Shown one piece after another: positions 26,555-34,976 of a stretch of DNA of 64,000 nt. A model generated the notes under the pieces. The model was given only the letters and a program-made list of their open reading frames with translations. It was not told the origin of the DNA and did not search any database. The stretch covers positions 7,740 to 71,739 of the forward strand of contig NZ_QWGL01000017.1 in the NCBI RefSeq assembly GCF_003435375.1, given 5' to 3'. The stretch's first letter is position 1. Each line of letters starts with the position of its first letter. The translations under genes and the position numbers were made by a program. Source of the stretch: Clostridium sp. AM34-11AC. GTDB taxonomy: Bacteria > Bacillota > Clostridia > Lachnospirales > Lachnospiraceae.

Positions 26555-26567
26555 GGAGGAGACCTCC
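26555..26567 (+). other. Hairpin pairing the Shine-Dalgarno of the response regulator gene
   Basis: GGAGG (26555-26559) and CCTCC (26563-26567) form a five-pair hairpin with an AGA loop, ending directly before the ATG at 26568. The 5' arm is the only ribosome binding site, so initiation would need the hairpin to open. Confidence 0.55.
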
Positions 26568-27278
26568 ATGGTCGATAAACAGAGAATTCTCATCGTCGAC
26601 GATGACGAGAATATTGCAGAGTTAATTTCCCTGTACCTGATGAAAGAATGTTATGATACAAAGATCGTCGGGGACGGAGAATCCGCATTGAAGGAGGTTC
26701 CGGTCTTTAAGCCGAACCTGATCCTTCTCGACCTGATGCTGCCGGGCATGGATGGCTATCAGGTCTGCCGGGAGATCCGCACGACCTCTCAGGTACCGAT
26801 CATCATGCTGTCCGCAAAGGGCGAGGTCTTCGACAAAGTTTTAGGTCTGGAACTCGGTGCCGATGACTATATGATCAAGCCGTTCGATTCAAAAGAACTT
26901 GTCGCCAGAGTCAAGGCTGTTCTCCGCCGCTATCAGGCGGCCCCGGTCAGTATGTCCGCTGCGACAAAACAGCAGGGAGAATATGTGGAGTATCCGAATC
27001 TCATCGTCAACCTGACGAACTATTCCGTCCTCTACAAAGGTCACTCTGTGGATATGCCGCCGAAGGAGCTGGAACTTTTATACTTCCTTGCCTCCTCTCC
27101 GAATCAGGTCTTTACCCGAGAACAGCTGTTGGATCATATCTGGGGCTATGAGTATATCGGTGACACCCGGACTGTTGATGTCCACATCAAACGTCTTCGC
27201 GAGAAGATCCGCGACGACGAGAACTGGGCGCTGTCCACCGTCTGGGGAATCGGCTATAAATTCGAGGTAAGACGATGA
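26568..27278 (+). CDS. OmpR-family response regulator
   Basis: A 236-residue regulator. The receiver domain (about 5-120) has the acidic pocket VDDDEN, the phosphorylation Asp in LILLDLMLPGMDG, the conserved Ser in MLSAKG and Lys in YMIKPFD. A short linker leads to an OmpR/PhoB winged helix (about 140-236; PPKELELLYFLASSPNQVFT, VDVHIKRLREKI). The 3' end overlaps the histidine kinase gene by ATGA, so the two are cotranscribed and translationally coupled. The regulon cannot be read from the window. The start sits on a hairpin that pairs its own binding site. Confidence 0.93.
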   Translation: MVDKQRILIVDDDENIAELISLYLMKECYDTKIVGDGESALKEVPVFKPNLILLDLMLPGMDGYQVCREIRTTSQVPIIMLSAKGEVFDKVLGLELGADDYMIKPFDSKELVARVKAVLRRYQAAPVSMSAATKQQGEYVEYPNLIVNLTNYSVLYKGHSVDMPPKELELLYFLASSPNQVFTREQLLDHIWGYEYIGDTRTVDVHIKRLREKIRDDENWALSTVWGIGYKFEVRR

Positions 27279-28681
27279 CCCGTTCTCTTTATACCAAGTT
27301 TCTTCTCGGATATCTGGTGTTTGGTCTTCTCGGTTTCATTTTCATCGCGACCATGTCCTCGGAGATCACCTACCAGTATCTCTTAGAAGAAAAGTCTGAA
27401 TCGCTCTACGATGAGGCGAATCTTCTCGCCTCCACCTACAGCGATATCTATCAGGGCAAAAATATCAGTCTGTCCACGGCAAACCCGCAGCTGCAGGCCG
27501 TTGCCACCTACTTAAAGGCACAGGCCTGGGTCATCAACCAGAAAGGCAGCGTCGTTGCGGAGACTGCCCCAGCCTCCCATATCGGCACCGCCATCGATGG
27601 TTTTGATCCCACCGTGGCGGGAAACCGCTCGTATATGACCGGCAGATTTTTCGGCATGTTTGATAAGGAGATGCTGTCCGTCATTGCGCCGATCACGGGC
27701 AACTTCAATACATATGGTTATGTAGTGATCCATATGCCCATCGAACAGATCGTACATGGGAAAGACCGGATCCTGAACATTGTATACATTACAGCGCTGG
27801 TGGTTTTCATCCTCTCCCTGATCATTCTTCTCGTGTTCACAAAGACTGTATATGTCCCGTTAAAAAAGATCACTGCGGGCGCGAAGGAATACGCGGCGGG
27901 AAATTTAAGTCATACGATCAAGGTAAATTCTGCCGATGAGATGGGGTATCTTGCCAACACCTTAAATTATATGTCCAGTGAATTAAATAAGATGGAGGAA
28001 TATCAGCATTCCTTTATCGCCAACGTCTCCCACGACTTCCGCTCCCCGCTGACATCCATCAAGGGGTATCTGGAAGCGATCAAAGACGGAACGATCCCGC
28101 CGGAATTATATGATAAATATCTCGGTATCCTGATTTCCGAGACAGAGCGCTTAAACAAACTCACTCAGGGCATGTTGACGTTAAACTCTCTCGACAGCAA
28201 GGGATTCCTGACACGGAGCAACTTTGATATCAATCGCGTTATTAAAGATACCGCGGCAACCTTTGAAGGAACCTGCAATGCCAAGGATATCGTTCTCGAT
28301 CTCACCTTCGCTGCGGATATCCAGATGGTGTATGCAGACCTCGGTAAGATCCAGCAGGTACTCTACAATCTGATCGACAACGCCATCAAATTCAGCCGTG
28401 AGAACTCTGTGATCTATATCCAGACTTCGCTGAAGTACGAGAAAGTCTTTATTTCCGTGAAAGATACGGGAATCGGTATTCCGAAAGAGAGTATCAAGAA
28501 GATCTGGGACCGGTTCTATAAGTCGGATCTCTCCAGAGGTAAGGATAAGAAGGGAACAGGACTCGGTCTGGCAATCGTAAAAGAGATCATACAGGCACAT
28601 GGGGAAAATATTGATGTGATCAGCACCCAGGGGGTCGGGTCGGAATTTATCTTTACGCTGCCGAAGGCGACGGCACTGTAA
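27275..28681 (+). CDS. Sensor histidine kinase (HAMP, no PAS)
   Basis: A 468-residue kinase. Membrane helix 1 is at about 8-28 and helix 2 at about 168-190, enclosing an extracytoplasmic sensor of about 140 residues that I do not recognise. A HAMP domain follows, then a HisKA dimerisation domain with the phospho-acceptor His in ANVSHDFRSPLTSIKGYLEA. The HATPase domain has the N box LIDNAIKFS, G1 DTGIGIPKES and G2 GTGLGLAIVK. It overlaps the response regulator gene by four bases. A terminator follows directly, so the pair is a self-contained two-component unit. Confidence 0.93.
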   Translation: MTRSLYTKFLLGYLVFGLLGFIFIATMSSEITYQYLLEEKSESLYDEANLLASTYSDIYQGKNISLSTANPQLQAVATYLKAQAWVINQKGSVVAETAPASHIGTAIDGFDPTVAGNRSYMTGRFFGMFDKEMLSVIAPITGNFNTYGYVVIHMPIEQIVHGKDRILNIVYITALVVFILSLIILLVFTKTVYVPLKKITAGAKEYAAGNLSHTIKVNSADEMGYLANTLNYMSSELNKMEEYQHSFIANVSHDFRSPLTSIKGYLEAIKDGTIPPELYDKYLGILISETERLNKLTQGMLTLNSLDSKGFLTRSNFDINRVIKDTAATFEGTCNAKDIVLDLTFAADIQMVYADLGKIQQVLYNLIDNAIKFSRENSVIYIQTSLKYEKVFISVKDTGIGIPKESIKKIWDRFYKSDLSRGKDKKGTGLGLAIVKEIIQAHGENIDVISTQGVGSEFIFTLPKATAL

Positions 28682-28694
28682 TACAGCCAAACAT

Positions 28695-28730
28695 CCGGAC
28701 ACAGAAATATCTATTCTGTGTCCGTTTTTT
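28695..28730 (+). terminator. Terminator of the two-component operon
   Basis: CGGACACAGAA pairs with TTCTGTGTCCG around ATATCTA, followed by TTTTTT. It lies about 15 bases after the kinase stop. Confidence 0.85.
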
Positions 28731-28740
28731 GTTACTCGCA

Positions 28741-28785
28741 TCTCGCGCGGTCGTTTGCGACAATCTATATTTTCCCACAGTGCAC
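28741..28785. repeat. Intergenic hairpin repeat, copy C (partial)
   Basis: TCTCGCGCGGTCGTTTGCGA, then CAATCTATATTTTC and an AGTGC end, matches the first module of the repeats at about 40455 and 58795 base for base at most positions. The second, TTCGG-centred module is absent here. Confidence 0.6.
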
Positions 28786-28835
28786 AAAAAATCTCTGTCT
28801 GGACGCACCTCGGCGTGTCCGGGCAGAGATTTTTA
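28785..28835 (-). terminator. Bidirectional terminator after the M20 amidohydrolase gene
   Basis: AAAAATCTCTGTCTGGAC pairs with GTCCGGGCAGAGATTTTT (one G-U) around GCACCTCGGCGT, with A and T runs on both sides. It can end transcripts from either strand. Confidence 0.8.
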
Positions 28836-28918
28836 TTTCTGTCGATTCTTCCGTTTTCTTAGATTTCTTTCATCTTCGTCCCGATCGCATGAACAACCAC
28901 CTTCATGCTTTGTTATTT

Positions 28919-30061
28919 TTATGATCGGCCGGACATCATATCAAGTCCTGTCATTGCCAGCACTTTTACTGCTGCAGTGAGAGCACGTCTTCCTGCTTCT
29001 CCTCCTGCAGCGTCCGCAAATGCTGCTGTATGGGTTCCCAAGCCTTCGCCCACACCGATATAAAACTGGGCAGCCGGAAGTGCCTGAGTCACATTTCCCA
29101 CATCCGTGGAACCGATTCCCTGAGTCAGATCACGGGGGATATGATGTTCTCCAATGAAATCCATGTTCTTTTCCACTGCCGTCACAAGTTCTCTGTTGTT
29201 GCGGACATCTTTTATCAGATAGCCATTCTGCTGAATTTCCACATCTACACCGGCGCAGATGGCTGCGCCTTTCGCGCACCGGTCTATCACGGAGATCACA
29301 TCTTTCAGGTACTCCGCATCCAGTGCCCTGATATTAAATCTGCAGACCGCTCTCTCCGGAACAATATTCACAACGGTTCCGCCTTCCACGATAATTCCGT
29401 GAACCCTCGTATAATCCTTAAAATGAAGTCTCTGGGAATCTACCGCATGGAACATCTGGAGAACTCCGTTTAACGCGCTGGCCCCCATCCACGGACACGC
29501 TGCGGTATGTGCCGGTTTGCCGGTGAAGGTATAGGTCTTATTTACGGCTGCAAATGAGATATCATCTGCCATGGACATATCACTCGGATGCATGATCAGC
29601 GCCATATCCACACCATCGAAAATTCCTTCGTCCAGCATCGTGATCTTTCCGCTTCCGTTTTCCTCTGCCGGTGTTCCAAGAACCTTCAGGGTTCCGCCGA
29701 TCCCGTATTTTTCCATGATCTCTTTTAATATCACAGCGGCCCCGGCTCCGCTGGTGCCGATCAGATTGTGACCGCATGCATGTCCAATTTCAGGGAGCGC
29801 GTCGTACTCGCACATAAACGCAAAGGTCAATCCCGGCTTTCCGCTCTGGTATTCCGCCACAAATGCGGTCTCCAGAGAGCCGGCTCCCCGCTGTACTTTA
29901 AAGCCATGCTTTTCCAACAGCCCGCATAGCTGATCCTGCGCCAGCGTTTCATGGTATGCCAGCTCCGGATGAGCAAATATGTATGCACTGACAACCTCAA
30001 ACTCATCCCGGTGTTTCTCCGCCAATGTTTCAATCTCGTGCTTTACCTGTGTAAGATCCAT
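28919..30061 (-). CDS. M20 family amidohydrolase (AbgB/PM20D type)
   Basis: A 380-residue metal-dependent amidohydrolase of the M20D group. Metal-ligand motifs are CEYDALPEIGHACGHNLIG, TPAEENGSG and, near the end, the Thr-His of GEGLGTHTAAF. The dimerisation (lid) domain is in the middle (FTGKPAHTAACPWMGASALN). Members cleave N-acyl amino acids, aminobenzoyl-glutamate or dipeptides; the GTPAEE variant fits the AbgB/PM20D2 side. The second ATG was chosen because AGGAGG is 8 bases from it but only 2 from the first. It is divergent from the beta-lactamase-fold hydrolase. Confidence 0.87.
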   Translation of the reverse strand: MDLTQVKHEIETLAEKHRDEFEVVSAYIFAHPELAYHETLAQDQLCGLLEKHGFKVQRGAGSLETAFVAEYQSGKPGLTFAFMCEYDALPEIGHACGHNLIGTSGAGAAVILKEIMEKYGIGGTLKVLGTPAEENGSGKITMLDEGIFDGVDMALIMHPSDMSMADDISFAAVNKTYTFTGKPAHTAACPWMGASALNGVLQMFHAVDSQRLHFKDYTRVHGIIVEGGTVVNIVPERAVCRFNIRALDAEYLKDVISVIDRCAKGAAICAGVDVEIQQNGYLIKDVRNNRELVTAVEKNMDFIGEHHIPRDLTQGIGSTDVGNVTQALPAAQFYIGVGEGLGTHTAAFADAAGGEAGRRALTAAVKVLAMTGLDMMSGRS

Positions 30062-30099
30062 CGCCATTTCCTCCTGTTATGCCCGATATTATATCCACT

Positions 30100-30129
30100 A
30101 TTATACCGCGGCTGCTCCTGATTTCTCAA
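30100..30129 (-). promoter_or_regulatory. Promoter of the M20 amidohydrolase gene
   Basis: TTGAGA (30124-30129) and TATAAT (30100-30105) on the minus strand with an 18-base spacer. Confidence 0.6.
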
Positions 30130-30185
30130 GCACTGATCACATAAATTTCCCACTCTGGCTCAGATGGGACCTTGCTTTTCGTCCA

Positions 30186-30214
30186 TTGAATCTCCCTGCG
30201 TTTCATGATAAAAT
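30186..30214 (+). promoter_or_regulatory. Promoter of the beta-lactamase-fold hydrolase gene
   Basis: TTGAAT (30186-30191) and TAAAAT (30209-30214) with a 17-base spacer, about 50 bases before the ATG. Confidence 0.6.
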
Positions 30215-30263
30215 ATAGTCATCTGCTCAATCATTTCTAACTGCTCGAGAGGAGGACATAATT

Positions 30264-30887
30264 ATGAATTCTATTTCTATCACCTGGAATGGTCATTCCT
30301 GTTTTACCGTTGAAAAAGATGGATTTTCCATTGTATTTGATCCATATGGCCCGAATACAGTACCGGGACTCGCTCCGCTTTCCCTCATTGCGGACATGGT
30401 ACTCTGCAGCCACGAGCACGGTGACCACGGATACACAGACGCAGTAACCTTAAAGCACAGCGGGACAAAAAACCCGTTTTCCATCACGAAGATCGACACC
30501 TGGCATGACCCGGAACAGGGAGCCCTCCGCGGACCGAACCGGATCCACATTTTAGAATCAGATGGACTTAAAATTGCCCATATGGGTGACATCGGATGTC
30601 CTCTTACCAGAGAACAAAAGGATCTGTTAAAGCATCTCGACGCGATCCTGATCCCTGTGGGCGGTTATTATACGATCGATGCGGTCCAGGCGAAGGCTGT
30701 GGTGGATGACCTCGCGCCCCGCGTTGTGATCCCGATGCACTACCGCTCTGACCATTTCGGCTATCCGGTGATCGGACGTCTTGAGGAATTTACAGGACTC
30801 TGCCGGAATGTGGTGGAGTACGACTCCAACACACTGGTGCTGACGGCTGAGACGAGACCGCAAACGGCGGTTTTGAAGCTGAAATAA
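30264..30887 (+). CDS. Metallo-beta-lactamase-fold hydrolase (UlaG-like)
   Basis: A 207-residue single-domain metal-dependent hydrolase. SHEHGDHGYTD is the HxHxDH metal site, followed by HMGDIGCPL and a late His in VIPMHYRSDHFG. It begins with ITWNGHSCF, the usual start of the UlaG/YycJ-like group sometimes labelled L-ascorbate-6-phosphate lactonase or Zn-dependent hydrolase. No sugar-phosphate genes lie nearby, so the lactonase name should not be assumed. GAGAGGAGG lies just upstream. It is monocistronic, with a long-loop terminator-like structure after it. Confidence 0.85.
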   Translation: MNSISITWNGHSCFTVEKDGFSIVFDPYGPNTVPGLAPLSLIADMVLCSHEHGDHGYTDAVTLKHSGTKNPFSITKIDTWHDPEQGALRGPNRIHILESDGLKIAHMGDIGCPLTREQKDLLKHLDAILIPVGGYYTIDAVQAKAVVDDLAPRVVIPMHYRSDHFGYPVIGRLEEFTGLCRNVVEYDSNTLVLTAETRPQTAVLKLK

Positions 30888-30904
30888 CCAGATAAGTTCC
30901 ATTT

Positions 30905-30995
30905 TTGCTGCAGTTTTCCGTGATGATCCGACCGGCGGTGTAAAAATACAGCTGTCATGTCCGCTCAAATACAGAGTTTAACTGCAGCAATTTTT
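30905..30995 (+). terminator. Long-loop terminator-like structure after the hydrolase gene
   Basis: TTGCTGCAGTT (30905-30915) is complementary to AACTGCAGCAA (30980-30990) and TTTTT follows. The loop is 64 bases, long for an intrinsic terminator, though it can hold smaller stems. The rest of this 312-base gap holds the promoter region of the dehydratase operon (TATAAT at 31093-31098 with a weak -35). Confidence 0.5.
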
Positions 30996-31199
30996 ATGTC
31001 CTTTTCCCGGCGCTGGAGAGTACTATAATTTTATAACTTTAAGTTATGTGCCATATCAATACGTGCCATTTTATTTATGCCTGATCCTATGCTATAATGA
31101 GGGAATGAAAGAATTCATGAACTGTTACGGCGGCTGACGGTCTATATCTTCGCAGCTGTCTTTTAATATTTCTTAGATAAGAAAGGAACATATAAAGTC

Positions 31200-31682
31200 A
31201 TGGCAAAAGGAATGATCTTTAAATTTCATAATGACCTTGATACCGATCAGATCATTGCATCCCAATATCTGCTCTTACCGAATCTGGAAGAGATGAAAGA
31301 GCACACATTCGAGTCTCTCGACCCGGATTTCCCCAAAAAAGTAAAACCGGGCGATTTTGTTGTCGGCGGCGAGAACTTCGGCTGCGGTTCTTCCAGAGAA
31401 CAGGCACCGGGCGTTTTAAAAGCCCTCGGCGTACAGGCCGTCGTTGCAAAATCCTTCGCAAGGATTTTCTATAGAAATGCCATCAATATCGGACTTCCGG
31501 TTATCGTCTGTAAAGACCTGCCGGATGATGTAAAGACCGGTGATACCATGGAACTTTCCATGTCTGACGGAACTGCTCACGCAAACGGAAAGACCTATTC
31601 CTGTACCAAGTTACCGGAATACATGCAGAACATCTTAAATCAGGGCGGACTGATCGCTTCTTTAAACCGTGAGGAGGAATAG
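31200..31682 (+). CDS. Isopropylmalate-dehydratase-family small subunit, first copy
   Basis: A 160-residue swivel-domain subunit of a two-subunit hydro-lyase in the LeuCD/homoaconitase family. DLDTDQIIASQYL, GGENFGCGSSREQAPGVLKAL and KSFARIFYRNAINIG are clear. The residues after QYL (LLPNLEEM), which help set substrate choice in this family, differ from the pair encoded downstream. It precedes its large subunit by 4 bases, and AAGGAA precedes the ATG. The likely reaction is isomerisation or hydration of a malate-type acid; 3-isopropylmalate, citraconate/methylmalate, homoaconitate and dimethylmalate are all possible. Confidence 0.85.
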   Translation: MAKGMIFKFHNDLDTDQIIASQYLLLPNLEEMKEHTFESLDPDFPKKVKPGDFVVGGENFGCGSSREQAPGVLKALGVQAVVAKSFARIFYRNAINIGLPVIVCKDLPDDVKTGDTMELSMSDGTAHANGKTYSCTKLPEYMQNILNQGGLIASLNREEE

Positions 31683-31686
31683 GACA

Positions 31687-32937
31687 ATGGGAATGACAAT
31701 CGCAGAAAAGATCATCGCGGCGGCAGCCGGTGTTGAGAGCGTAAAACCGGGAGATATCCATACCGTAACATTAGACCGTATGATGAGTAACGACGGAACT
31801 ACCCATCTGACCGTTGACATGTACCGCAATAAATTAAAACATCCGCACATCGCGGACACAAAAAAGATGGTATTCATTGTAGACCACAATGTTCCGTCCG
31901 ACTGCCCGAAGACAGCGGCATCCCAGAAGAAGATGCGCGACTTCGCGAAGGAAAACAACATTGATTTCTGGGAGGGAAAAGGCGTCTGCCACCAGGTCAT
32001 GATGGAACATTATGTCTGCCCGGGCGAGCTGATCTTCGGTGCTGACAGCCACACCTGCTCTTACGGCGCTCTCGGTGCCTTCGGTACCGGCGTTGGATGT
32101 ACAGACCTCCTCTACGGCATGGTGACAGGAAAATCCTGGGTTCTTGTTCCGGAGACTGTAAAATTCAACCTCGTCGGAAAGCTGCCGGAAGGCGTTTACG
32201 CGAGAGACCTGATCTTAACCATCATCGGCACCATCGGCGCAAACGGCTGCAACTACCAGGTTATGGAGTTCACAGGCGAGGGCGCTAAGACATTGAGCAT
32301 CAGCGAGCGTATGGTCCTCTGCAACATGGCTGTCGAGGCAGGTGCCAAGACCGGTATCTTCGAGCCGGACGAGAAAGCCATCGAATATCTGGAAGCTCAC
32401 GGAAGAAAGCCGAAGGCACTCTTTAAGAGCGATCCGGATGCTGTATACGCGAGAGAATATACCTTTGACCTCTCCAAGATCCGTCCGGTAGTGGCAAAAC
32501 CAGACTTCGTTGATAACCTGGTTCCGGCTGAGGAAGTCCGCGGCGTGAAGATCGACGAGGCATTCTTAGGTTCCTGCAACAACGGACGTATCGAGGACCT
32601 GAGAGTCGGCGCTTCCATCATTAAAGGAAAGAAGGTCGCTGAAAAAGTTCGTTTCCTTGTGGTTCCGGCAAGCCAGACCGTTTATCTCCAGGCACTGAAG
32701 GAAGGCCTGATCGACATCTTTATGGAAGCCGGTGCAATTGTTATGAACCCGAACTGCAGCGTATGCTGGGGCAGCTGCCAGGGTGTGATCGGCGAGAACG
32801 AAGTCCTGATCAGCACCGGTACGAGAAACTTCAAGGGCCGCGCAGGTCATCCGAGCTCCAAGGTATATCTTGGATCCGCTGCGACTGTTACTGCTTCTGC
32901 AATTAAAGGCGAGATCGCGTTAGCGAGTGATTTATAA
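31687..32937 (+). CDS. Isopropylmalate-dehydratase-family large subunit, first copy
   Basis: A 416-residue aconitase-family catalytic subunit. The cluster cysteines are present: one in LGSCNNGRIEDL and two in NPNCSVCWGSC. Its first motif reads SCNNGR instead of the usual SCTNGR kept by the second copy. GADSHTCSYGALGAFGTGVG marks the active site. Its N-terminal segment (DRMMSNDGTTHLTV) also differs from the second copy. ATG 31687 lies 9 bases after AGGAGG; another ATG two codons later is possible. No leuA or leuB lies in the window, so leucine synthesis is not proven. Confidence 0.85.
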   Translation: MGMTIAEKIIAAAAGVESVKPGDIHTVTLDRMMSNDGTTHLTVDMYRNKLKHPHIADTKKMVFIVDHNVPSDCPKTAASQKKMRDFAKENNIDFWEGKGVCHQVMMEHYVCPGELIFGADSHTCSYGALGAFGTGVGCTDLLYGMVTGKSWVLVPETVKFNLVGKLPEGVYARDLILTIIGTIGANGCNYQVMEFTGEGAKTLSISERMVLCNMAVEAGAKTGIFEPDEKAIEYLEAHGRKPKALFKSDPDAVYAREYTFDLSKIRPVVAKPDFVDNLVPAEEVRGVKIDEAFLGSCNNGRIEDLRVGASIIKGKKVAEKVRFLVVPASQTVYLQALKEGLIDIFMEAGAIVMNPNCSVCWGSCQGVIGENEVLISTGTRNFKGRAGHPSSKVYLGSAATVTASAIKGEIALASDL

Positions 32938-32964
32938 TTTCGTTTTATTTACAAGAACGTTTTT

Positions 32965-32998
32965 CACAGCTGCCTGTCCTTTCATGCGGGCAGTTGTG
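32965..32998 (+). other. Intercistronic hairpin between the two dehydratase pairs
   Basis: CACAGCTGCCTG pairs with CGGGCAGTTGTG (12 pairs, two G-T) around a 10-base loop, without a T-tract after it. It lies in the 88-base gap between the pairs and could set their relative expression or stabilise RNA ends rather than terminate. Confidence 0.5.
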
Positions 32999-33025
32999 CC
33001 ATTATAGAAATCGAGGAAAACAACC

Positions 33026-33517
33026 ATGGAAAAAATGACCGGAAAGGTCTGGGTCCTGGGCGATGACATCGACACCGACATCATCATCCCGACCGAGTAC
33101 CTTGCATTAAAAACCATTGACGATATGAAACAGTACGGATTCAGTCCGCTCCGCCCGGAGCTTGCAGGACAGATCAAGCCGGGCGATATCATTGTTGCCG
33201 GAAAGAACTTCGGCTGCGGCTCTTCCAGGGAACAGGCCCCGGAGATCATCAAAGCGCTGGGAATCCAATGCGTGATCGCGAAATCCTTCGCGAGGATCTT
33301 CTTCCGTAACTCCATCAACAACGGCCTGCTCTTAATCGAACAGCCAACACTTCACGATGACATCAAAGAGGGCGATACCGTATCCGTTGTGATGAACGAA
33401 CACATCGACTACAACGGCAAAACTTACCCGATCGCATCTCTTCCGGAGAACCTGATGGACATTATCCGCGCAGGCGGTCTTGTAAAAGCCATGCGCAAGC
33501 TGAATGGTCTCGATTAA
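33026..33517 (+). CDS. leuD: Isopropylmalate-dehydratase-family small subunit, second copy
   Basis: A 163-residue swivel subunit with GDDIDTDIIIPTEYLALKTI, GKNFGCGSSREQAPEIIKAL and KSFARIFFRNSINNG. It is clearly homologous to the small subunit 1.3 kb upstream but diverged over the whole length, so the duplication is old. The specificity stretch reads YLALKTID. It lies 14 bases before its large subunit and is cotranscribed with it. The leuD name reflects family similarity; the true substrate is unproven. Confidence 0.85.
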   Translation: MEKMTGKVWVLGDDIDTDIIIPTEYLALKTIDDMKQYGFSPLRPELAGQIKPGDIIVAGKNFGCGSSREQAPEIIKALGIQCVIAKSFARIFFRNSINNGLLLIEQPTLHDDIKEGDTVSVVMNEHIDYNGKTYPIASLPENLMDIIRAGGLVKAMRKLNGLD

Positions 33518-33531
33518 AGGGGGAGAATACA

Positions 33532-34776
33532 ATGGGAAAGACAGTAATTGAGAAAATCGTTGAACATAATACCGGAAAGTCCGTAAATCCAGGCGATATC
33601 GCGATCGTAAATGTGGACCGCGTCATGATCCACGACATTTTTATTCCGTTCGTGGCTGAAAAATTTGAAGAAATGGGCTTTAAAAAGCTGTGGGATCCGG
33701 ACAAGGTCGTTCTGATCTACGATCACCTCGTTCCGGCAAGCCAGCAGGACGACACGAGACACTTCCGCATCGGAAATGCATTCGCTGAAAAGTACGGCAT
33801 GACCCACGTACACAGAAGCGACGGAATCTGCCACCAGTTAATGACCGAAGCCGGATATGTAAAGCCGGGCGATATCGCATTCGGTACCGACAGCCACACA
33901 ACGACTTACGGCTGCGTCGGTGCGTTCTCTTCCGGTATCGGCTACACGGAGATGGCAAGTATCTTAGGCACCGGAACCATGTGGATCCGTGTGCCTGAGA
34001 CTATCAAAGTCGTCATCAACGGAAAACTGCCGGAGAATGTGATGTCTAAGGACGTAATTCTCCGCCTCATCGGCGATCTCGGCGCGGACGGCGCTACTTA
34101 CAAGGCGCTGGAGTTCTCCGGAAGCGCTGTCGAAAGCATGACTGTCGCAAGCCGTATGACAATCTCTAACATGGCCATCGAGGCAGGCGCAAAGTGCGCT
34201 CTGTTCACACCGGATGAAAAGACGGCGGAATACTGTGATATTACCTTAAACGACTACCAGAAGAGTCTTTTCGGCGATCCGGACGCAGCTTACTGCCGCG
34301 TGATGGAATACAACGCGGAAGATTTCGTTCCGGTCATGGCGTGTCCGTCCCAGGTGGACAAGATCCGCAATGTCAGCGAACTTGAAGGCACAGAGATCGA
34401 CCAGGTATTCATCGGTTCCTGCACAAACGGACGCCTGGAAGATCTGGCTGCTGCCGCCGAAGTTTTAAAGGGCAAACAGGTTGCAAAATTCGTAAAGCTG
34501 ATCGTAACTCCGGCCAGCCGAAAGATCTACAGACAGGCCGCTGACCTTGGAATCCTTGAGACACTGGCCGAGGCGGGTGCTATGATCACCCATCCGGGCT
34601 GCGGTCTCTGCTGCGGACGCGCAGGCGGCATCCTGACAGACGGTGAACGTGTTGTCGCTACCAACAACCGTAACTTCCTTGGACGTATGGGAACATCCAA
34701 GGTCCAGATCTATCTCGCCTCCCCGAGAACGGCTGCGGCATGTGCAGTGGCTGGTAAGATCGTTTGTCCGGAATAA
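33532..34776 (+). CDS. leuC: Isopropylmalate-dehydratase-family large subunit, second copy
   Basis: A 414-residue catalytic subunit with the canonical IGSCTNGRLEDL and HPGCGLCCG cysteines for the [4Fe-4S] cluster, GTDSHTTTYGCVGAFSSGIG and FLGRMG. Length and motifs fit the shorter LeuC type used with separate small subunits in archaea and anaerobes. AAAGGGGGAG precedes the ATG. A strong bidirectional terminator follows. If one of the two pairs is isopropylmalate isomerase, this one keeps the more canonical cluster motif. Confidence 0.85.
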   Translation: MGKTVIEKIVEHNTGKSVNPGDIAIVNVDRVMIHDIFIPFVAEKFEEMGFKKLWDPDKVVLIYDHLVPASQQDDTRHFRIGNAFAEKYGMTHVHRSDGICHQLMTEAGYVKPGDIAFGTDSHTTTYGCVGAFSSGIGYTEMASILGTGTMWIRVPETIKVVINGKLPENVMSKDVILRLIGDLGADGATYKALEFSGSAVESMTVASRMTISNMAIEAGAKCALFTPDEKTAEYCDITLNDYQKSLFGDPDAAYCRVMEYNAEDFVPVMACPSQVDKIRNVSELEGTEIDQVFIGSCTNGRLEDLAAAAEVLKGKQVAKFVKLIVTPASRKIYRQAADLGILETLAEAGAMITHPGCGLCCGRAGGILTDGERVVATNNRNFLGRMGTSKVQIYLASPRTAAACAVAGKIVCPE

Positions 34777-34833
34777 GCCAGTCAGCACAAACGATAACTA
34801 CAAAGTAAAAACAGACTCGTCATATCGAATCAT

Positions 34834-34900
34834 AAAAATCCGGTAATCAGGATATCTCGCAATGATACTTTGCGGTTATCTCCGATTACCGGATTTTTTA
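34834..34900. terminator. Bidirectional terminator between the dehydratase operon and gltS
   Basis: AAAAATCCGGTAATC pairs with GATTACCGGATTTTTT around a loop of about 34 bases with extra internal pairing. A and T runs flank both arms, so it serves both converging operons. Confidence 0.8.
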
Positions 34901-34976
34901 TGTAAGTGTTATATAATCAATTTGAACACTTATGTGCAAAACCTAATAGAGTTTTTAAATGCATTTTCATAAGGTT

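Noticed and set aside
31200..34776. The two dehydratase pairs as a recent or assembly duplication
   Set aside because: The two copies differ along their length in residues and subunit lengths, so they are old paralogues.
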